The notes under the pieces are model-generated. The model was not told where the DNA came from. It saw only the letters and a list, made by a program, of their open reading frames with translations, and searched no databases. A DNA stretch of 64,000 nucleotides. It comes from Candidatus Anammoximicrobium sp. (lineage in GTDB: Bacteria; Planctomycetota; Planctomycetia; Pirellulales; Pirellulaceae). Both the position numbers and the translations under genes were made by a program. Below, in pieces: positions 8,902-17,953 of this stretch. Numbering within the stretch: the first letter of the stretch is position 1; every line of letters begins with the position of its first letter. The stretch lies in assembly GCA_012515235.1 (NCBI GenBank), contig JAAYYU010000035.1, positions 62,001 to 126,000 of the forward strand, written 5' to 3'.

Positions 8902-11052
8902 TCAGGGACGCGCGAAGGCAGCGCTGACAACCAGGTCCCGGCAGATCAGGCCCGAGGCCCGCGCCTGGACGTGGTCCCAGCAGGCTTCGCCCATCATGCC
9001 GCTGTTCGCCGCGCCGAACGCGACGTCGTTGCTCGTAGATCCGCCGCGCGGCCCCATCGCGCCGGGCGCGTCGATCCGCAACTCGCCGTCCACGTAGACT
9101 TTCAGATCGGGGCCCTTCAGTTCCATTCGATACACGTGAAAGTCGTCGGTCGTGTCCATCTTGAATTGCCGTTGGCGGTTGTGAAACAGTTCGATGCGGT
9201 CGGGCCACAGGCCCAGCCGCTCGCCGCCGACGCCGTTGCTGACGATCAGGAAGCTCGAGCCCGAAATCACCTTCACGCGCGCCTCGGCGACGGTCTCGCC
9301 CTGAGGATCGGCGCCCCAAGCATAACGATAGTACAGATAGTCGCCCCCGCTTTCGCCGCGGTCCGCGATCCGCAGGGCTCCGTCGATCAGCTCCTCCTCG
9401 GTCCGGGGCGAACCCGGATCGCGGCTCCATTGACGCCCAGGCTTTGCACTGCCGTCGTAAGCGACACTCCACTCATCGGCTGCGAATCCCGAGGGCTCAA
9501 CCGCGATCTGGACTTCGTTGGCGCCTCGCTTCACGCCGGCCGGCGGCAGCAGGTAATCGACCCAGCCGTCCTGCACTTTGCCGCCAGACAACTCGGCGCC
9601 GTTCCAGCGGACGTGCAACTGCTCTGCCTTGCCAATGGCGGGCGTCTCCAGATGCAACTTGAACGCCGGCTGGTAGCCGCGGCTCTGCACGGCCGGCACG
9701 TCGTCGCCGATCACGATGTCCACGTTCGCCGGCTGGCTGGCGGTGATCATCCGAGGCTGCGACGGGCCCAGGAGGGGCACCGTGCGATACTCGCGGCCGC
9801 CGGCCAGATAGCTCCGCGGATCGCCGTCGCGCACGCTGACAAAGTACAGCTTGTCCATCGTCGCCAAGGCTTCGGGATCGCCGATCTCGGCCCACATCGG
9901 AGCCTTGGGGTTGAAAAAGTTGAATACGTGCAGACCATCGGCGCCCGCCGCCCAGGCATTCATGGCCCGGCCCCGGTAGCTGGCGGGAGAAGCACGGCGA
10001 AAACGCGTCTCGCCCCGGACCCGCGAGTCGCTCAGGCAAGGATACACGGGCACGTCGTGCTTGTGGCCCAGCTGCACGCTGCATTCCCAGGGATTGAGCC
10101 GGAAGTAACAGGTGGTGATCAGCAGGTCGAAGAGCCGGTCGCCCAGCCAACGTTCCAGATCAAAGCCCATGTCGCGGCAGAACCCGACCGAATCCGGCAC
10201 GCGCACTGCGACCAGGATCGGCCGGCCCCGCTGGCTGCCCACGTCCTCGGTCATCTTCCGGACGCGGGCCATCAGCTCGGTCAGCACCGCCCGCTCCTCG
10301 TCGCTCGCCACGCCGCCGCTGGCAGTGCTCTTGAAGTAGCACAGGTGACGGAAGAAATCGAGTTCGATGCCGTCGACGTCGTAATTGCGGCAGACTTCTT
10401 CGAGGTAGCGGAAGGCCAGATCGCGAATCTCCGGCCGCGCGTAATCGACGGAACTCCAGCGGCCGTGCGGCGTCCGCTTGACGGGCTCGCCAACGAGCCA
10501 TTCCGGGTGCTCGTACTTCAGCGGCGGGAAGAGGAAATACGGCGTGTCGGGACGGTGTGCGGCGTCGTGCGTGTCGTTCATGCGCATCGACCAGAAGACT
10601 TCCATCTGGTGCTGGTGGCCGAAGTCGACGACCGCTTGCAAACAGTCGGTCCCCAGGTCGATCAGCTCTTGACTGATGTTCCGCGTGTCCGGCAGGATCC
10701 CGAACTCACGCCCGGAGCGCGCCAGCACGGTGCCGGCCTTGGTGTTGTGCGTAAAGTAACTGAAGCCCGAACTGATGCTGCAGTACGCGAGGGCATCGAC
10801 CTGCGTGCCGGCCAGCGGCGTCGTGCGTTGGGCCAAAAACCCTTCGACCGTGGTCTTCTCTTTTTCCGAGAAGTACAGCACGTCGCACCCGTCGTTGTTC
10901 ATGATGACGCGGCGTTGGCGGTGGGCCAGTTGGTGGCGCGCCTGCCGCAACTGTTCCAACGACATCGCTTCGGCAGCCCGGCCCACGGCTGCCTCCGTGC
11001 CGGCCAGCGTCAACAGGGCAGTGAGCATCAAGCAAATCAGTGAGCGATCCAT
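8902..11052 (-). CDS. Secreted TIM-barrel glycosidase-like protein with C-terminal lectin-like domain
   Basis: A 716-residue secreted protein: signal peptide at 1-27 (MDRSLICLMLTALLTLAGTE), then a catalytic-barrel-like region of about 400 residues. This includes VIMNNDGCDVLYFSEKEK, VFWSMRMNDTHD and YDVDGIELDFFRHL. The DGIELD strand end is typical of GH10-like TIM barrels in which a Glu or Asp is catalytic. A beta-sandwich linker follows. The last 190 residues look like a concanavalin/LamG-type domain (SSFLIVSNGVGGERLGLWPD, HVYRMELKGPDLKVYVDGEL). A polysaccharide-directed role outside the cytoplasm is inferred; the substrate is unknown. GAGGAG eight bases before the ATG at 11052 fixes the start. 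The open frame continues upstream but loses the signal peptide context. Confidence 0.75.
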   Translation of the reverse strand: MDRSLICLMLTALLTLAGTEAAVGRAAEAMSLEQLRQARHQLAHRQRRVIMNNDGCDVLYFSEKEKTTVEGFLAQRTTPLAGTQVDALAYCSISSGFSYFTHNTKAGTVLARSGREFGILPDTRNISQELIDLGTDCLQAVVDFGHQHQMEVFWSMRMNDTHDAAHRPDTPYFLFPPLKYEHPEWLVGEPVKRTPHGRWSSVDYARPEIRDLAFRYLEEVCRNYDVDGIELDFFRHLCYFKSTASGGVASDEERAVLTELMARVRKMTEDVGSQRGRPILVAVRVPDSVGFCRDMGFDLERWLGDRLFDLLITTCYFRLNPWECSVQLGHKHDVPVYPCLSDSRVRGETRFRRASPASYRGRAMNAWAAGADGLHVFNFFNPKAPMWAEIGDPEALATMDKLYFVSVRDGDPRSYLAGGREYRTVPLLGPSQPRMITASQPANVDIVIGDDVPAVQSRGYQPAFKLHLETPAIGKAEQLHVRWNGAELSGGKVQDGWVDYLLPPAGVKRGANEVQIAVEPSGFAADEWSVAYDGSAKPGRQWSRDPGSPRTEEELIDGALRIADRGESGGDYLYYRYAWGADPQGETVAEARVKVISGSSFLIVSNGVGGERLGLWPDRIELFHNRQRQFKMDTTDDFHVYRMELKGPDLKVYVDGELRIDAPGAMGPRGGSTSNDVAFGAANSGMMGEACWDHVQARASGLICRDLVVSAAFARP

Positions 11053-11483
11053 GGTGTGGCTCCTCGATAGGTTTCGCGGCGGTTCTTCGCCGAGCCGCTC
11101 GTCGCGGACTGGCGTCTTGTGTCTGCGGTCGACGACCCGGCACCTGCAGCCTTCGCGGGCTGCGGACACCATGTATACCGCACGCGGTGTAGAATGGCAA
11201 ATCGCGAGGCCTTTCCGCGGCACCCCGAATCGTCGGCCGGCCTTTGCGACGGTGGCGGCGAGTACGCCCGCGGGCCCGTTCTATCGAGCGGCCGTCGTAG
11301 TCGCAACGCGTGCGGAAATAACTTGCACCAGCTGGGGTCAGGCTTACAGATTTCAATTTTCGCGGTCGCAGGACTTAACACGTGGAAAACGCCTGCCCCG
11401 CGAAAATTGAAATCTGTAAGCCTGACCCCTTACTCGGCAGAAGTCCGCTTTACGGAAACCGCGGAGTTGATCTTGGACAGGTC
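11053..11483. other. Intergenic region carrying a 96-bp palindromic element
   Basis: This 431-base gap lies between two leftward genes. Its main content is the palindromic element at 11334-11429. The remainder (11053-11333 and 11430-11483) shows no gene or clear signal beyond the ribosome-binding site of the leftward gene starting at 11052. Confidence 0.6.
11334..11429. repeat. 96-bp palindromic element, copy 1 (perfect 32-bp arms)
   Basis: The left arm (11334-11365, starting GGGGTCAGGCTTACAGATTT) and the right arm (11398-11429, ending GTAAGCCTGACCCC) are perfect reverse complements over 32 bases and flank a 32-base centre. A second copy with identical geometry sits at 61316-61411. The centres share the stretch TGGAAAACGCC at the same offset. 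It looks like a REP/MITE-type mobile palindrome. Arms beginning GGGGTCAGG resemble, from memory, palindromes near IS200-like TnpA_REP (RAYT) genes; no such gene is present here. Confidence 0.9.
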
Positions 11484-13217
11484 CTAACCGCTTGCGCCCG
11501 GCGCCGCGGGCTTGGCGGGCGGAGTTGTCGGAGCGGCGGACGGCGCGGGAGTCGGGGGCTGGGCAGCCGAGCCCAGCAACAGTGCCAGTTTTTTCTCCAG
11601 CTTCTCGCCGCCGACGTGCAGCGCGTTGACCTTGCCGTCCCGGCCGATCAGGACAAGGAACGGGATGGCGTCCACGCCGCACTTGACGGCCAGCGGATGC
11701 TCGAAACCGCGGGCGTTTGCATCCGCGCTGACGACCGTCGTCCAAGGCAGCGGCTGCAGGGCCAGGAATCGTTGCACCGTTTGCGGATCTTCGTCCAGGT
11801 TGACGCCGACCACCTCGAAGCCCTGGTCGCGATAGTTCTCGTAGTTCTTCTTCAAGTTGGGTATTTCCTGCAGACACGGTCCGCACCAGGTGGCCCAGAA
11901 GTCGACCAGCACCACCTTGCCCTGATACGCGCCCCAATCGAACGGCGAGCCGTCCGCTTGCGTGCCGTCCACCGTTAACGGCTGGCCGATCAGCGCCGCG
12001 CGGCGGCGTCCGTTTGCGGCTCGCGTCGCCGCATGTTCCGCCAGTTCCTTGTTGGGCGAGCCCTGGAAAGCTTTTTCCAGCAAGGTGAAGGCCTCGCCCG
12101 CTTCTTTCATATTGCCGGAGATCTCCATCAATTGAGCCAGCTGTGCGGTCGCGTTCAACACGTAATCGCCGGGCGATTCGAGTGCCAGCAGCGCCTTGAG
12201 CACTTCCAGGACCGGCGGGGCGCTGTGGGGCTGATCGCTGAGCATGGCTTTCAGTTTGCCGTCCAGATCCAGCTCTGTTTCCAATGCCTGAGCTTTGGCC
12301 ATTTCCTGGATGGTTCGGGCTTCGGCCGCGACTTGTGGATCCTGGTTGTTCGCGTAGGCTTCGCCGATGATCCGGCACGCTTCCCACGCGGCCTCTCGGT
12401 GCCTGAGTTGCTGGAGAACGATCGCCGCCTTTCTGGTGACCATGAACACGCCGGGAGCGTCCGGATTGTCGGCAATCAGTTTCTTGAGTTCCGCCAACAG
12501 GGGCTGCGTTTCCTTCGTTTCCCCGTTGGCCAGCGCATCCAGAGACATGTCGAACAGCATGAGTCGCCCGGTGTTCGCGATTTCGGGGTCCGGGTCCTTG
12601 GCAACCGCCCGGCCGAAACCGTTCAGGTCCTTTTCCGCTTGCCGGTCGCCGGTCCCCATCAGGCTGCGCAGCGCCTCCAGTTTGGACTGCGTGGCGACCA
12701 GGCGGACCTGTTTTTCCGGTGAGTCTTTCAGCAATTTGTCGGCTGCCTGAAGACGAGCCGTGTGAATCGCCCGGTAGTCCTCCAGCATCTCCACCTGGGT
12801 TTGTCCCTTCGGCTGCTGCCGCTGCAACTGTTGCAGGAACGCCAGCAAGGCTTCCTTGCCCTCCGGCACGGTGTAGCTCGCAGCGCCTCCGCCGGGCGCG
12901 CCGATCGAGGGCGTCGGCGGCGGGGCGGGGACGTCGGTTGCGGGAACGGAGGCAGCGCCCGGGGCAGCAGGCTGGCTCGTCGCCGCCGTTGGGTCAGGCG
13001 ATTCCTGCGGCGCGGAATCCGCGCCCGCCGTCGAAGCGGCAGCCGGCGTGGCACCCGGGGCGGACGAGTCATCGTCGGCGACTTGATACTTGCTACTGGC
13101 TGCCGTCACTGGCCCTTCTTCCTTGGCGCCACATCCAGCCACGGCTGCGGCTGCGACCGTCAGCGCCAAGCCCGTCAACCAACGTCTTGTCGATCGTGAG
13201 TGAAAACCATTTGCCAT
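11484..13217 (-). CDS. TlpA/ResA-like thioredoxin-fold lipoprotein
   Basis: A 577-residue lipoprotein. The signal peptide ends in the lipobox VAGC with lipidated Cys29. A low-complexity Ala/Pro/Ser-rich linker runs to about residue 110, followed by an all-helical, repeat-like region (about 115-405) and a thioredoxin/TlpA domain (about 410-560). The redox motif WCGPC is at residues 444-448 in the usual VLVDFWATWCGPCLQEIP setting. The tail is again Pro/Ala-rich. It probably acts as a membrane-anchored thiol-disulphide reductase, for example in cytochrome maturation or disulphide repair, though its partner is unknown. The start at 13217 has AAGGA ten bases upstream. A perfect 12-base palindrome occupies the space directly before the ATG. 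dnaE lies 144 bases upstream on the same strand. Confidence 0.88.
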   Translation of the reverse strand: MANGFHSRSTRRWLTGLALTVAAAAVAGCGAKEEGPVTAASSKYQVADDDSSAPGATPAAASTAGADSAPQESPDPTAATSQPAAPGAASVPATDVPAPPPTPSIGAPGGGAASYTVPEGKEALLAFLQQLQRQQPKGQTQVEMLEDYRAIHTARLQAADKLLKDSPEKQVRLVATQSKLEALRSLMGTGDRQAEKDLNGFGRAVAKDPDPEIANTGRLMLFDMSLDALANGETKETQPLLAELKKLIADNPDAPGVFMVTRKAAIVLQQLRHREAAWEACRIIGEAYANNQDPQVAAEARTIQEMAKAQALETELDLDGKLKAMLSDQPHSAPPVLEVLKALLALESPGDYVLNATAQLAQLMEISGNMKEAGEAFTLLEKAFQGSPNKELAEHAATRAANGRRRAALIGQPLTVDGTQADGSPFDWGAYQGKVVLVDFWATWCGPCLQEIPNLKKNYENYRDQGFEVVGVNLDEDPQTVQRFLALQPLPWTTVVSADANARGFEHPLAVKCGVDAIPFLVLIGRDGKVNALHVGGEKLEKKLALLLGSAAQPPTPAPSAAPTTPPAKPAAPGASG

Positions 13218-13229
13218 GAACACGTGTTC
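13218..13229. promoter_or_regulatory. Perfect palindrome GAACACGTGTTC abutting a start codon
   Basis: The 12-base perfect dyad lies immediately before the ATG of the TlpA-like lipoprotein gene, overlapping the spacer after its AAGGA ribosome-binding site. It fits the GAAC-N4-GTTC pattern of Gram-positive-type LexA boxes (13 of 14 positions of CGAACRNRYGTTYC on the plus strand), and could equally serve another dimeric repressor or be chance. It sits between dnaE and the lipoprotein gene. Confidence 0.35.
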
Positions 13230-13361
13230 CTTAAACTGGGAGCGGGAAGGCGAGCCTTGGCTGGCGTCGGCGGCCAGTCGGCTGCGGTAAGCTGGACGAA
13301 TTGTAGGCCATTGTCCGGTTTTTGGCACCCCCGATTTTGCGGTTCTTGCCTGTGTTCCGCG

Positions 13362-16300
13362 TCACTCGCCACGGGCCCCGTAACGGCCCTTTCCGTTGCG
13401 CGGCTTGGCGGCGGGGACGGGGGCCGCGGTGATCAGTCGCAGGTGGCCGGGGCCCAACAGATCGTCCACGCGGCCCCGCAACTCGGGGGTGATGTCGATT
13501 CGCAACCGCTGCGACTTGAGCTGAATCCGGCTGCCGTCGCTCAGCGAGAAGTGGAAGTGCAATTCGCGCTGGCCGGGATAGCCGCGGACGATTTCGTGGA
13601 TCTTCTTCAGCGTGTCGCCGTTGCTGCCGCCCTCGTCCAGGCTGATGATCAGACCGCTGGTGTAACGCGATTCCAGTTGATCCAGCGGGACCAATTCGTT
13701 GACGATCAAGTTGGCCTCGTCGCCGCCGCGGCGATCGATCGTGCCGCGGGCCATCAACACGGCCTCGGGCTGGACCAATTCCCCGTACTTGACGAAGTCC
13801 TCGGGCCAGACGATGCAGCGGATCGCGCCCGCTCGGTCTTCCAGATCGAAGTTGGCGTACTTGGTGGCCGTCGAACCAGGCCGAGGCTTCTTGGTATGGG
13901 CGAACTTGATCGCCGACAACATGCCGCCCAGGATCACTTCGGCCCGATCGGGAACCTGGGGGATGTCCGCCGTGGTGTGGGAACAGAATTGCGCCAGTTG
14001 GGCGGCGTACTCGGCCAGGGGATGGCTGGAGCGGTAGAAGCCCAGGACTTCCTTTTCCATCAGCAGCCGTTCTTTTTCCGGAAACTCCGGGATGTCCGGC
14101 AGGCTGACCGTCGGCGTTTCGCGTTCCTCCTCCAGTTCTCCGAACAGGCTCTTCTGGCCGCTCTTGCGATCGGCCAGGGCGGACGCCCCGGACTGCAGCG
14201 CCCGCTCGATCACGGCCGTCAGCTGCGCGCGCCGCACGCCGAACGAATCCATGCCTCCCGCCTTGATCAGGGTCTCGATCGCCGCTTTGTTGCAGTGCGA
14301 GACGTCGACGCGTTCGCAAAAGTCGAACAGGTCCTTGAACGGGCCGCCCTTCTGGCGTGCCGTCACGACCGCTTCGCCCGCCGAACCGCCGCAGCCTTTG
14401 ATGGCCGAGAGCGCAAAGTAGATCTTGCCGTCGCGGACCGAGAAGTCGACATGGGAGGTGTTGACGTCCGGCGGCACGACCGTGATGCCCATCCGCTCGC
14501 AATCCTCCAGGTGCTCGACCAGCGAGTCTTTCTTCTTGAAGTTGCGTCCGGGAATGTCGCCCGACAGCAGCGCCGCCATGAACTCGACCGGGTAATGCGT
14601 CTTCAGATAGGCCGTCTGATACGCGATCAGGGCGTACGCGGTCGAATGACTCTTGTTGAATCCGTACCCCGCGAACTTCTCGATCAGGCCCCAGATTTCC
14701 TGGGCGTCGCTGCGGCCCAAGCCGTTGGCCACCGCGCCTTCAATGAACTTCTCATGGTTGGCCGCGATGTCCTTCTCTTTCTTCTTGCTGATGGCCTTGA
14801 TGCAGGAATAGGCTTTGGCCAGCTCGATGCCGCCCAGCCGGTTCAGGATCCGCATCACCTGCTCCTGATAGACCATGACGCCGTTGGTCTCGCCTAACAC
14901 GTCCTTCAGCACGGCGTGTTTGTACTCGGGCTGTTTGCGGCCGTGCTTGACGGCCACGTAGTCCTCCACCATGCCGCCTTCCAACGGTCCAGGACGGTAC
15001 AGCGCGTTGGTGGCGATGATGTCGCCGAAATGGTCCGGCTTCATTTTCTGAAGCAAATCGCGGATGCCGCCGCTTTCCAGTTGGAACACGCCCTTCGTCT
15101 CGCCGCGCTGCAGCAGGGCGTAGGTTTCTTGATCGTCCAGCGGGAACTGCTGCGGGTCGATGCGCCGGCCCGTGGTCTGTTCGATCAGGTCGACCGTGGT
15201 GCGGAGGATGGTCAAGTTGCGAAGGCCCAGGAAGTCCATCTTCAGCAAGCCGGCCCGCTCCACGTCGCCCATCGACCATTGCGTGATCACGTCCTCTTTG
15301 CCGGACACCCGGCACAGCGGAACGTATTCCGTCAACGGCTGGTCGGCGATCACGACGGCCGCCGCGTGCGTGCCGATGTTCCGTGCCAGACCCTCAACCT
15401 TGCGCGCCAGATCGATGACTTCCCGGATTTCGCCGTCTGCTTCATAAACTTTGCGGAGGTCCTCGCTTTTCTGCAGCGCTTTGTCCAGCGTGATGTGCAA
15501 TTCCTCCGGGACCATCGCCGAGATTTCGTTGACGCGAGCCAGCGGGATATTCAGCGCGCGGCCCACGTCCTTGATCGCCGCCCGCGCCGCCAACGTGCCG
15601 AAGGTGCCGATCTGAGCGACGTTCTCCTCGCCGTATTTTTCCTTGACATAACGGATGATCTCACCGCGGCGTTCCTTGCAGAAGTCGATGTCGATATCGG
15701 GCGCTTCTTTGCGGCTTTCGTCCAGAAACCGTTCGAACAGCAAATCGTACTTGATCGGGCACACGTGGCTCAGATACAGGGCGTACGAGACCAGTGCCCC
15801 CACGCCGCTGCCGCGGGCCGTGGCCGGCACGCCCATCTTGCGGGCCTGACGCACGAAGTCCCACACGATCAGGAAGTAGTTGGGGAAGCCGAGCTTGCCA
15901 ATCACGCCCAGTTCGCGGTCCAAACGGTCGCGCACCACCTGGGACAACTGGCCGCCGGGACACATCTCCTCGTCGCCCGCGTAACGCTCGAACAGGCCCT
16001 GCAGGCACAGTTCGCGGAGGAATTCTTCGGCGGTTTGTCCCTCCGGCAGCGGGGCATAGATGGGGAAATGGCGTTTGCCCAACTCCAGGTCAAGGTCCAC
16101 CAAGTCGGCGATCTGCTGGCTGCGAGCTACGGCGTCCTCCAAGCCGGGAAAGAAATCGTACATCTCCTGAGGGCTGCGGAGATAGTACTGATTGCCGTCC
16201 ATCCGCATCCGTTTCGTGTCCGTCCGGAATCTGCCCGTGTTGATGCACAGCATGACATCCTGAGCTTCCGCGTCTTCCGGATCCACGTAGTGGCAGTCGC

Positions 16301-16934
16301 TGGTAGCGACCAGCGGAATGTCCAGGTTGTGGGCCAGTTCGACCGCGGCGTCCATCGCCAGTTTCTGGATGTCGACGCCGTTGTTCATGATCTCGATGAA
16401 GTACCGTTCCCCGAACAAGTCGCGGAACCAGCGGGCGATTTCCTGGGCCTCCTTCAACTGCTCCTCAGCCCCGTGCCCTCGCAGCAGCGCCCGGTTCAAT
16501 TCGCTGGACACGCAACCGCTCAGACAGATAATGCCCTCGTGATGTCGTTGGAGCAATTCCTTGTCGATCCGGGGCTTGAAGTAGAAGCCCTCCAGGTAGG
16601 CCGCCGAGGCCATTTTGAGCAGGTTCTTGAACCCGGTGCGGTTCTGGCACAGCAACGTCAAGTGGTAGCTGGCCTCTTTCATGTTGCCCGCCGACTTTTC
16701 CCGCCGGCTGCCGGGGGCGATGTACGCTTCGTAGCCGATGATCGGCTTCACACCGGCGTCTTGGGCCTTCTTGTAGAATTCCAGCGCGCCGTGCAGATTG
16801 CCGTGGTCGGTCAAGGCCAGCGCGTTCATGCCGTGCTGCTTGGCGCGTTCCACCAGGCGATCGATGGAGCCGGCGCCGTCGAGCAGGCTGTAATGGCTGT
16901 GGCAGTGCAGATGAACGAAAGGCTTGTCGGTCAT
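13362..16934 (-). CDS. dnaE: DNA polymerase III subunit alpha
   Basis: A 1190-residue replicative polymerase, a normal length for DnaE. The N-terminal PHP domain opens with FVHLHCHSHYSLLDGAGS and has further metal-type His/Asp motifs (LTDHGNLHGALEFY, ATSDCHYVDPEDAEAQD). The polymerase core has the catalytic PDIDIDF at residues 412-418, preceded by TARGSGVGALVSYAL. Finger and HhH regions include GTHAAAVVIAD, ALYRPGPLEGGMVEDY, VYQEQVMRILNRLGG and FNKSHSTAYALIAYQTAYLK. A C-terminal OB fold follows (around FAHTKKPRPGSTATKYANFD). It synthesises chromosomal DNA in the polymerase III holoenzyme. I chose the ATG at 16934 because the PHP motif begins at residue 6; the ORF could run 18 codons further upstream without homology. 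The gene appears intact. Confidence 0.98.
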   Translation of the reverse strand: MTDKPFVHLHCHSHYSLLDGAGSIDRLVERAKQHGMNALALTDHGNLHGALEFYKKAQDAGVKPIIGYEAYIAPGSRREKSAGNMKEASYHLTLLCQNRTGFKNLLKMASAAYLEGFYFKPRIDKELLQRHHEGIICLSGCVSSELNRALLRGHGAEEQLKEAQEIARWFRDLFGERYFIEIMNNGVDIQKLAMDAAVELAHNLDIPLVATSDCHYVDPEDAEAQDVMLCINTGRFRTDTKRMRMDGNQYYLRSPQEMYDFFPGLEDAVARSQQIADLVDLDLELGKRHFPIYAPLPEGQTAEEFLRELCLQGLFERYAGDEEMCPGGQLSQVVRDRLDRELGVIGKLGFPNYFLIVWDFVRQARKMGVPATARGSGVGALVSYALYLSHVCPIKYDLLFERFLDESRKEAPDIDIDFCKERRGEIIRYVKEKYGEENVAQIGTFGTLAARAAIKDVGRALNIPLARVNEISAMVPEELHITLDKALQKSEDLRKVYEADGEIREVIDLARKVEGLARNIGTHAAAVVIADQPLTEYVPLCRVSGKEDVITQWSMGDVERAGLLKMDFLGLRNLTILRTTVDLIEQTTGRRIDPQQFPLDDQETYALLQRGETKGVFQLESGGIRDLLQKMKPDHFGDIIATNALYRPGPLEGGMVEDYVAVKHGRKQPEYKHAVLKDVLGETNGVMVYQEQVMRILNRLGGIELAKAYSCIKAISKKKEKDIAANHEKFIEGAVANGLGRSDAQEIWGLIEKFAGYGFNKSHSTAYALIAYQTAYLKTHYPVEFMAALLSGDIPGRNFKKKDSLVEHLEDCERMGITVVPPDVNTSHVDFSVRDGKIYFALSAIKGCGGSAGEAVVTARQKGGPFKDLFDFCERVDVSHCNKAAIETLIKAGGMDSFGVRRAQLTAVIERALQSGASALADRKSGQKSLFGELEEERETPTVSLPDIPEFPEKERLLMEKEVLGFYRSSHPLAEYAAQLAQFCSHTTADIPQVPDRAEVILGGMLSAIKFAHTKKPRPGSTATKYANFDLEDRAGAIRCIVWPEDFVKYGELVQPEAVLMARGTIDRRGGDEANLIVNELVPLDQLESRYTSGLIISLDEGGSNGDTLKKIHEIVRGYPGQRELHFHFSLSDGSRIQLKSQRLRIDITPELRGRVDDLLGPGHLRLITAAPVPAAKPRNGKGRYGARGE

Positions 16935-17431
16935 GGCTACGATCCGTCGTGCAGAAAGGGGATTCCTGTCAGGAGGCTTGCGCCGCATTCTTGCGACGCA
17001 CCGAGGCGGTCATGAGCCGGCTCACGCCAACCGGATTGCCGGGCCTTCCAAGGGGCCGCCAAATCGCCTCCGCCAAAGCCTTGATTTTAGACCAGATCCG
17101 GGGCCTGCCAACCACCGAACTGAAAAACTCGCCGCCCGCCTTCCGACGGCCGACGCGGCCAACGGGAGCCCCCCGCCGGACTCAATAAATCCTGGAGGGG
17201 AAAATCGCGGGAACCTCTCCGACAGCCGGATTTCGTTGCCTGGCAAGTCCCCCAGGCAGACACCCCCAGGCGGCCAGGCGGACACTTGGTTGCCTTACTG
17301 CCGAGGATATGCGAAACTAAAAAGCAGGCGCCCGGTTAAGACGCTGCCAGTCATGCCTCCGGCGTGTCCGGCGCTTCTTGGCCCCCGGACGGTGATTGCT
17401 CAAAACCCATCCCTGTCATGGAGATCTGACC
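16935..17431. other. Divergent intergenic region (497 bp)
   Basis: This region lies between dnaE (leftward) and the universal stress protein gene (rightward). I see no gene. It must hold the promoters for both, but I cannot identify them with confidence. One small hairpin is visible at 17237-17258 (TGCCTGG and CCAGGCA around an eight-base loop). Confidence 0.5.
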
Positions 17432-17899
17432 ATGAGTGAGCGCAAGATTCTCTTCCCGACCGACTTTTCTCACACGGGCGATGCCGCTTTGGAATTGGCG
17501 ACTTCGCTGGCGCGGGAGCGCGGCGCGAAACTGCTGATCGTCCACGTCGAAGAGCCTCCGGCGGCCTACGGGGCCGGCGAAATGTACTACGGAATGCCCG
17601 ACCCCGTCACCGACGATTTACGGAAGATGCTCGACCAGGTTGGCCCGCCGGACCCGCGGGTGTCCTGCGAACGGCGTTTGCTCGCCGGAGATCCCGCCAC
17701 GGCGATCGCGAATCTGGCCCAAGAGGAAGACGTGGAGTTGATCGTCATGGGGACGCACGGCCGCTCCGGACTGATGCGACTGTTGATGGGCAGCGTAGCG
17801 GAAGCCGTCGTCCGCCACGCTCCGTGCCCGGTGTTGACCTTGCGGCAACCGTCCCCGCCCGAACCCGCGCCCACGCCGATGCAGCCCGGCGAGGCGTGA
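17432..17899 (+). CDS. Universal stress protein (UspA family)
   Basis: A 155-residue single-domain USP. It begins with the family strand [19 protein letters not shown] and continues with [13 protein letters not shown]. It ends with the ATP-binding signature G-x2-G-x9-G-S in [20 protein letters not shown] (about 108-127), followed by APCPVLTLR. The intact glycine motif suggests an ATP-binding USP rather than the UspA subtype that lacks it. A short Pro-rich tail follows. GGAGAT lies seven bases before the ATG. It is cytoplasmic and presumably involved in stress or energy signalling. It is monocistronic and convergent with the sugar kinase gene; the stops are 54 bases apart, with GCGCCGG and CCGGCGC at the two ends of the gap as a possible shared terminator. 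Confidence 0.93.
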   Translation: MSERKILFPTDFSHTGDAALELATSLARERGAKLLIVHVEEPPAAYGAGEMYYGMPDPVTDDLRKMLDQVGPPDPRVSCERRLLAGDPATAIANLAQEEDVELIVMGTHGRSGLMRLLMGSVAEAVVRHAPCPVLTLRQPSPPEPAPTPMQPGEA

Positions 17900-17953
17900 T
17901 GCGCCGGGTTGCCGAAGACGCTCGGCTCCTTCCACCAGGCGGGCTTCCGGCGC

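Noticed and set aside
11353..12387. 344-codon minus-strand frame ending in the 96-bp element, as a gene within the element
   Set aside because: The frame is a shadow of the TlpA-like gene that merely runs into the palindrome; the element itself has no room for a coding region.
14916..17015. 699-codon plus-strand open frame opposite dnaE
   Set aside because: dnaE is unambiguous on the minus strand; this is its shadow.
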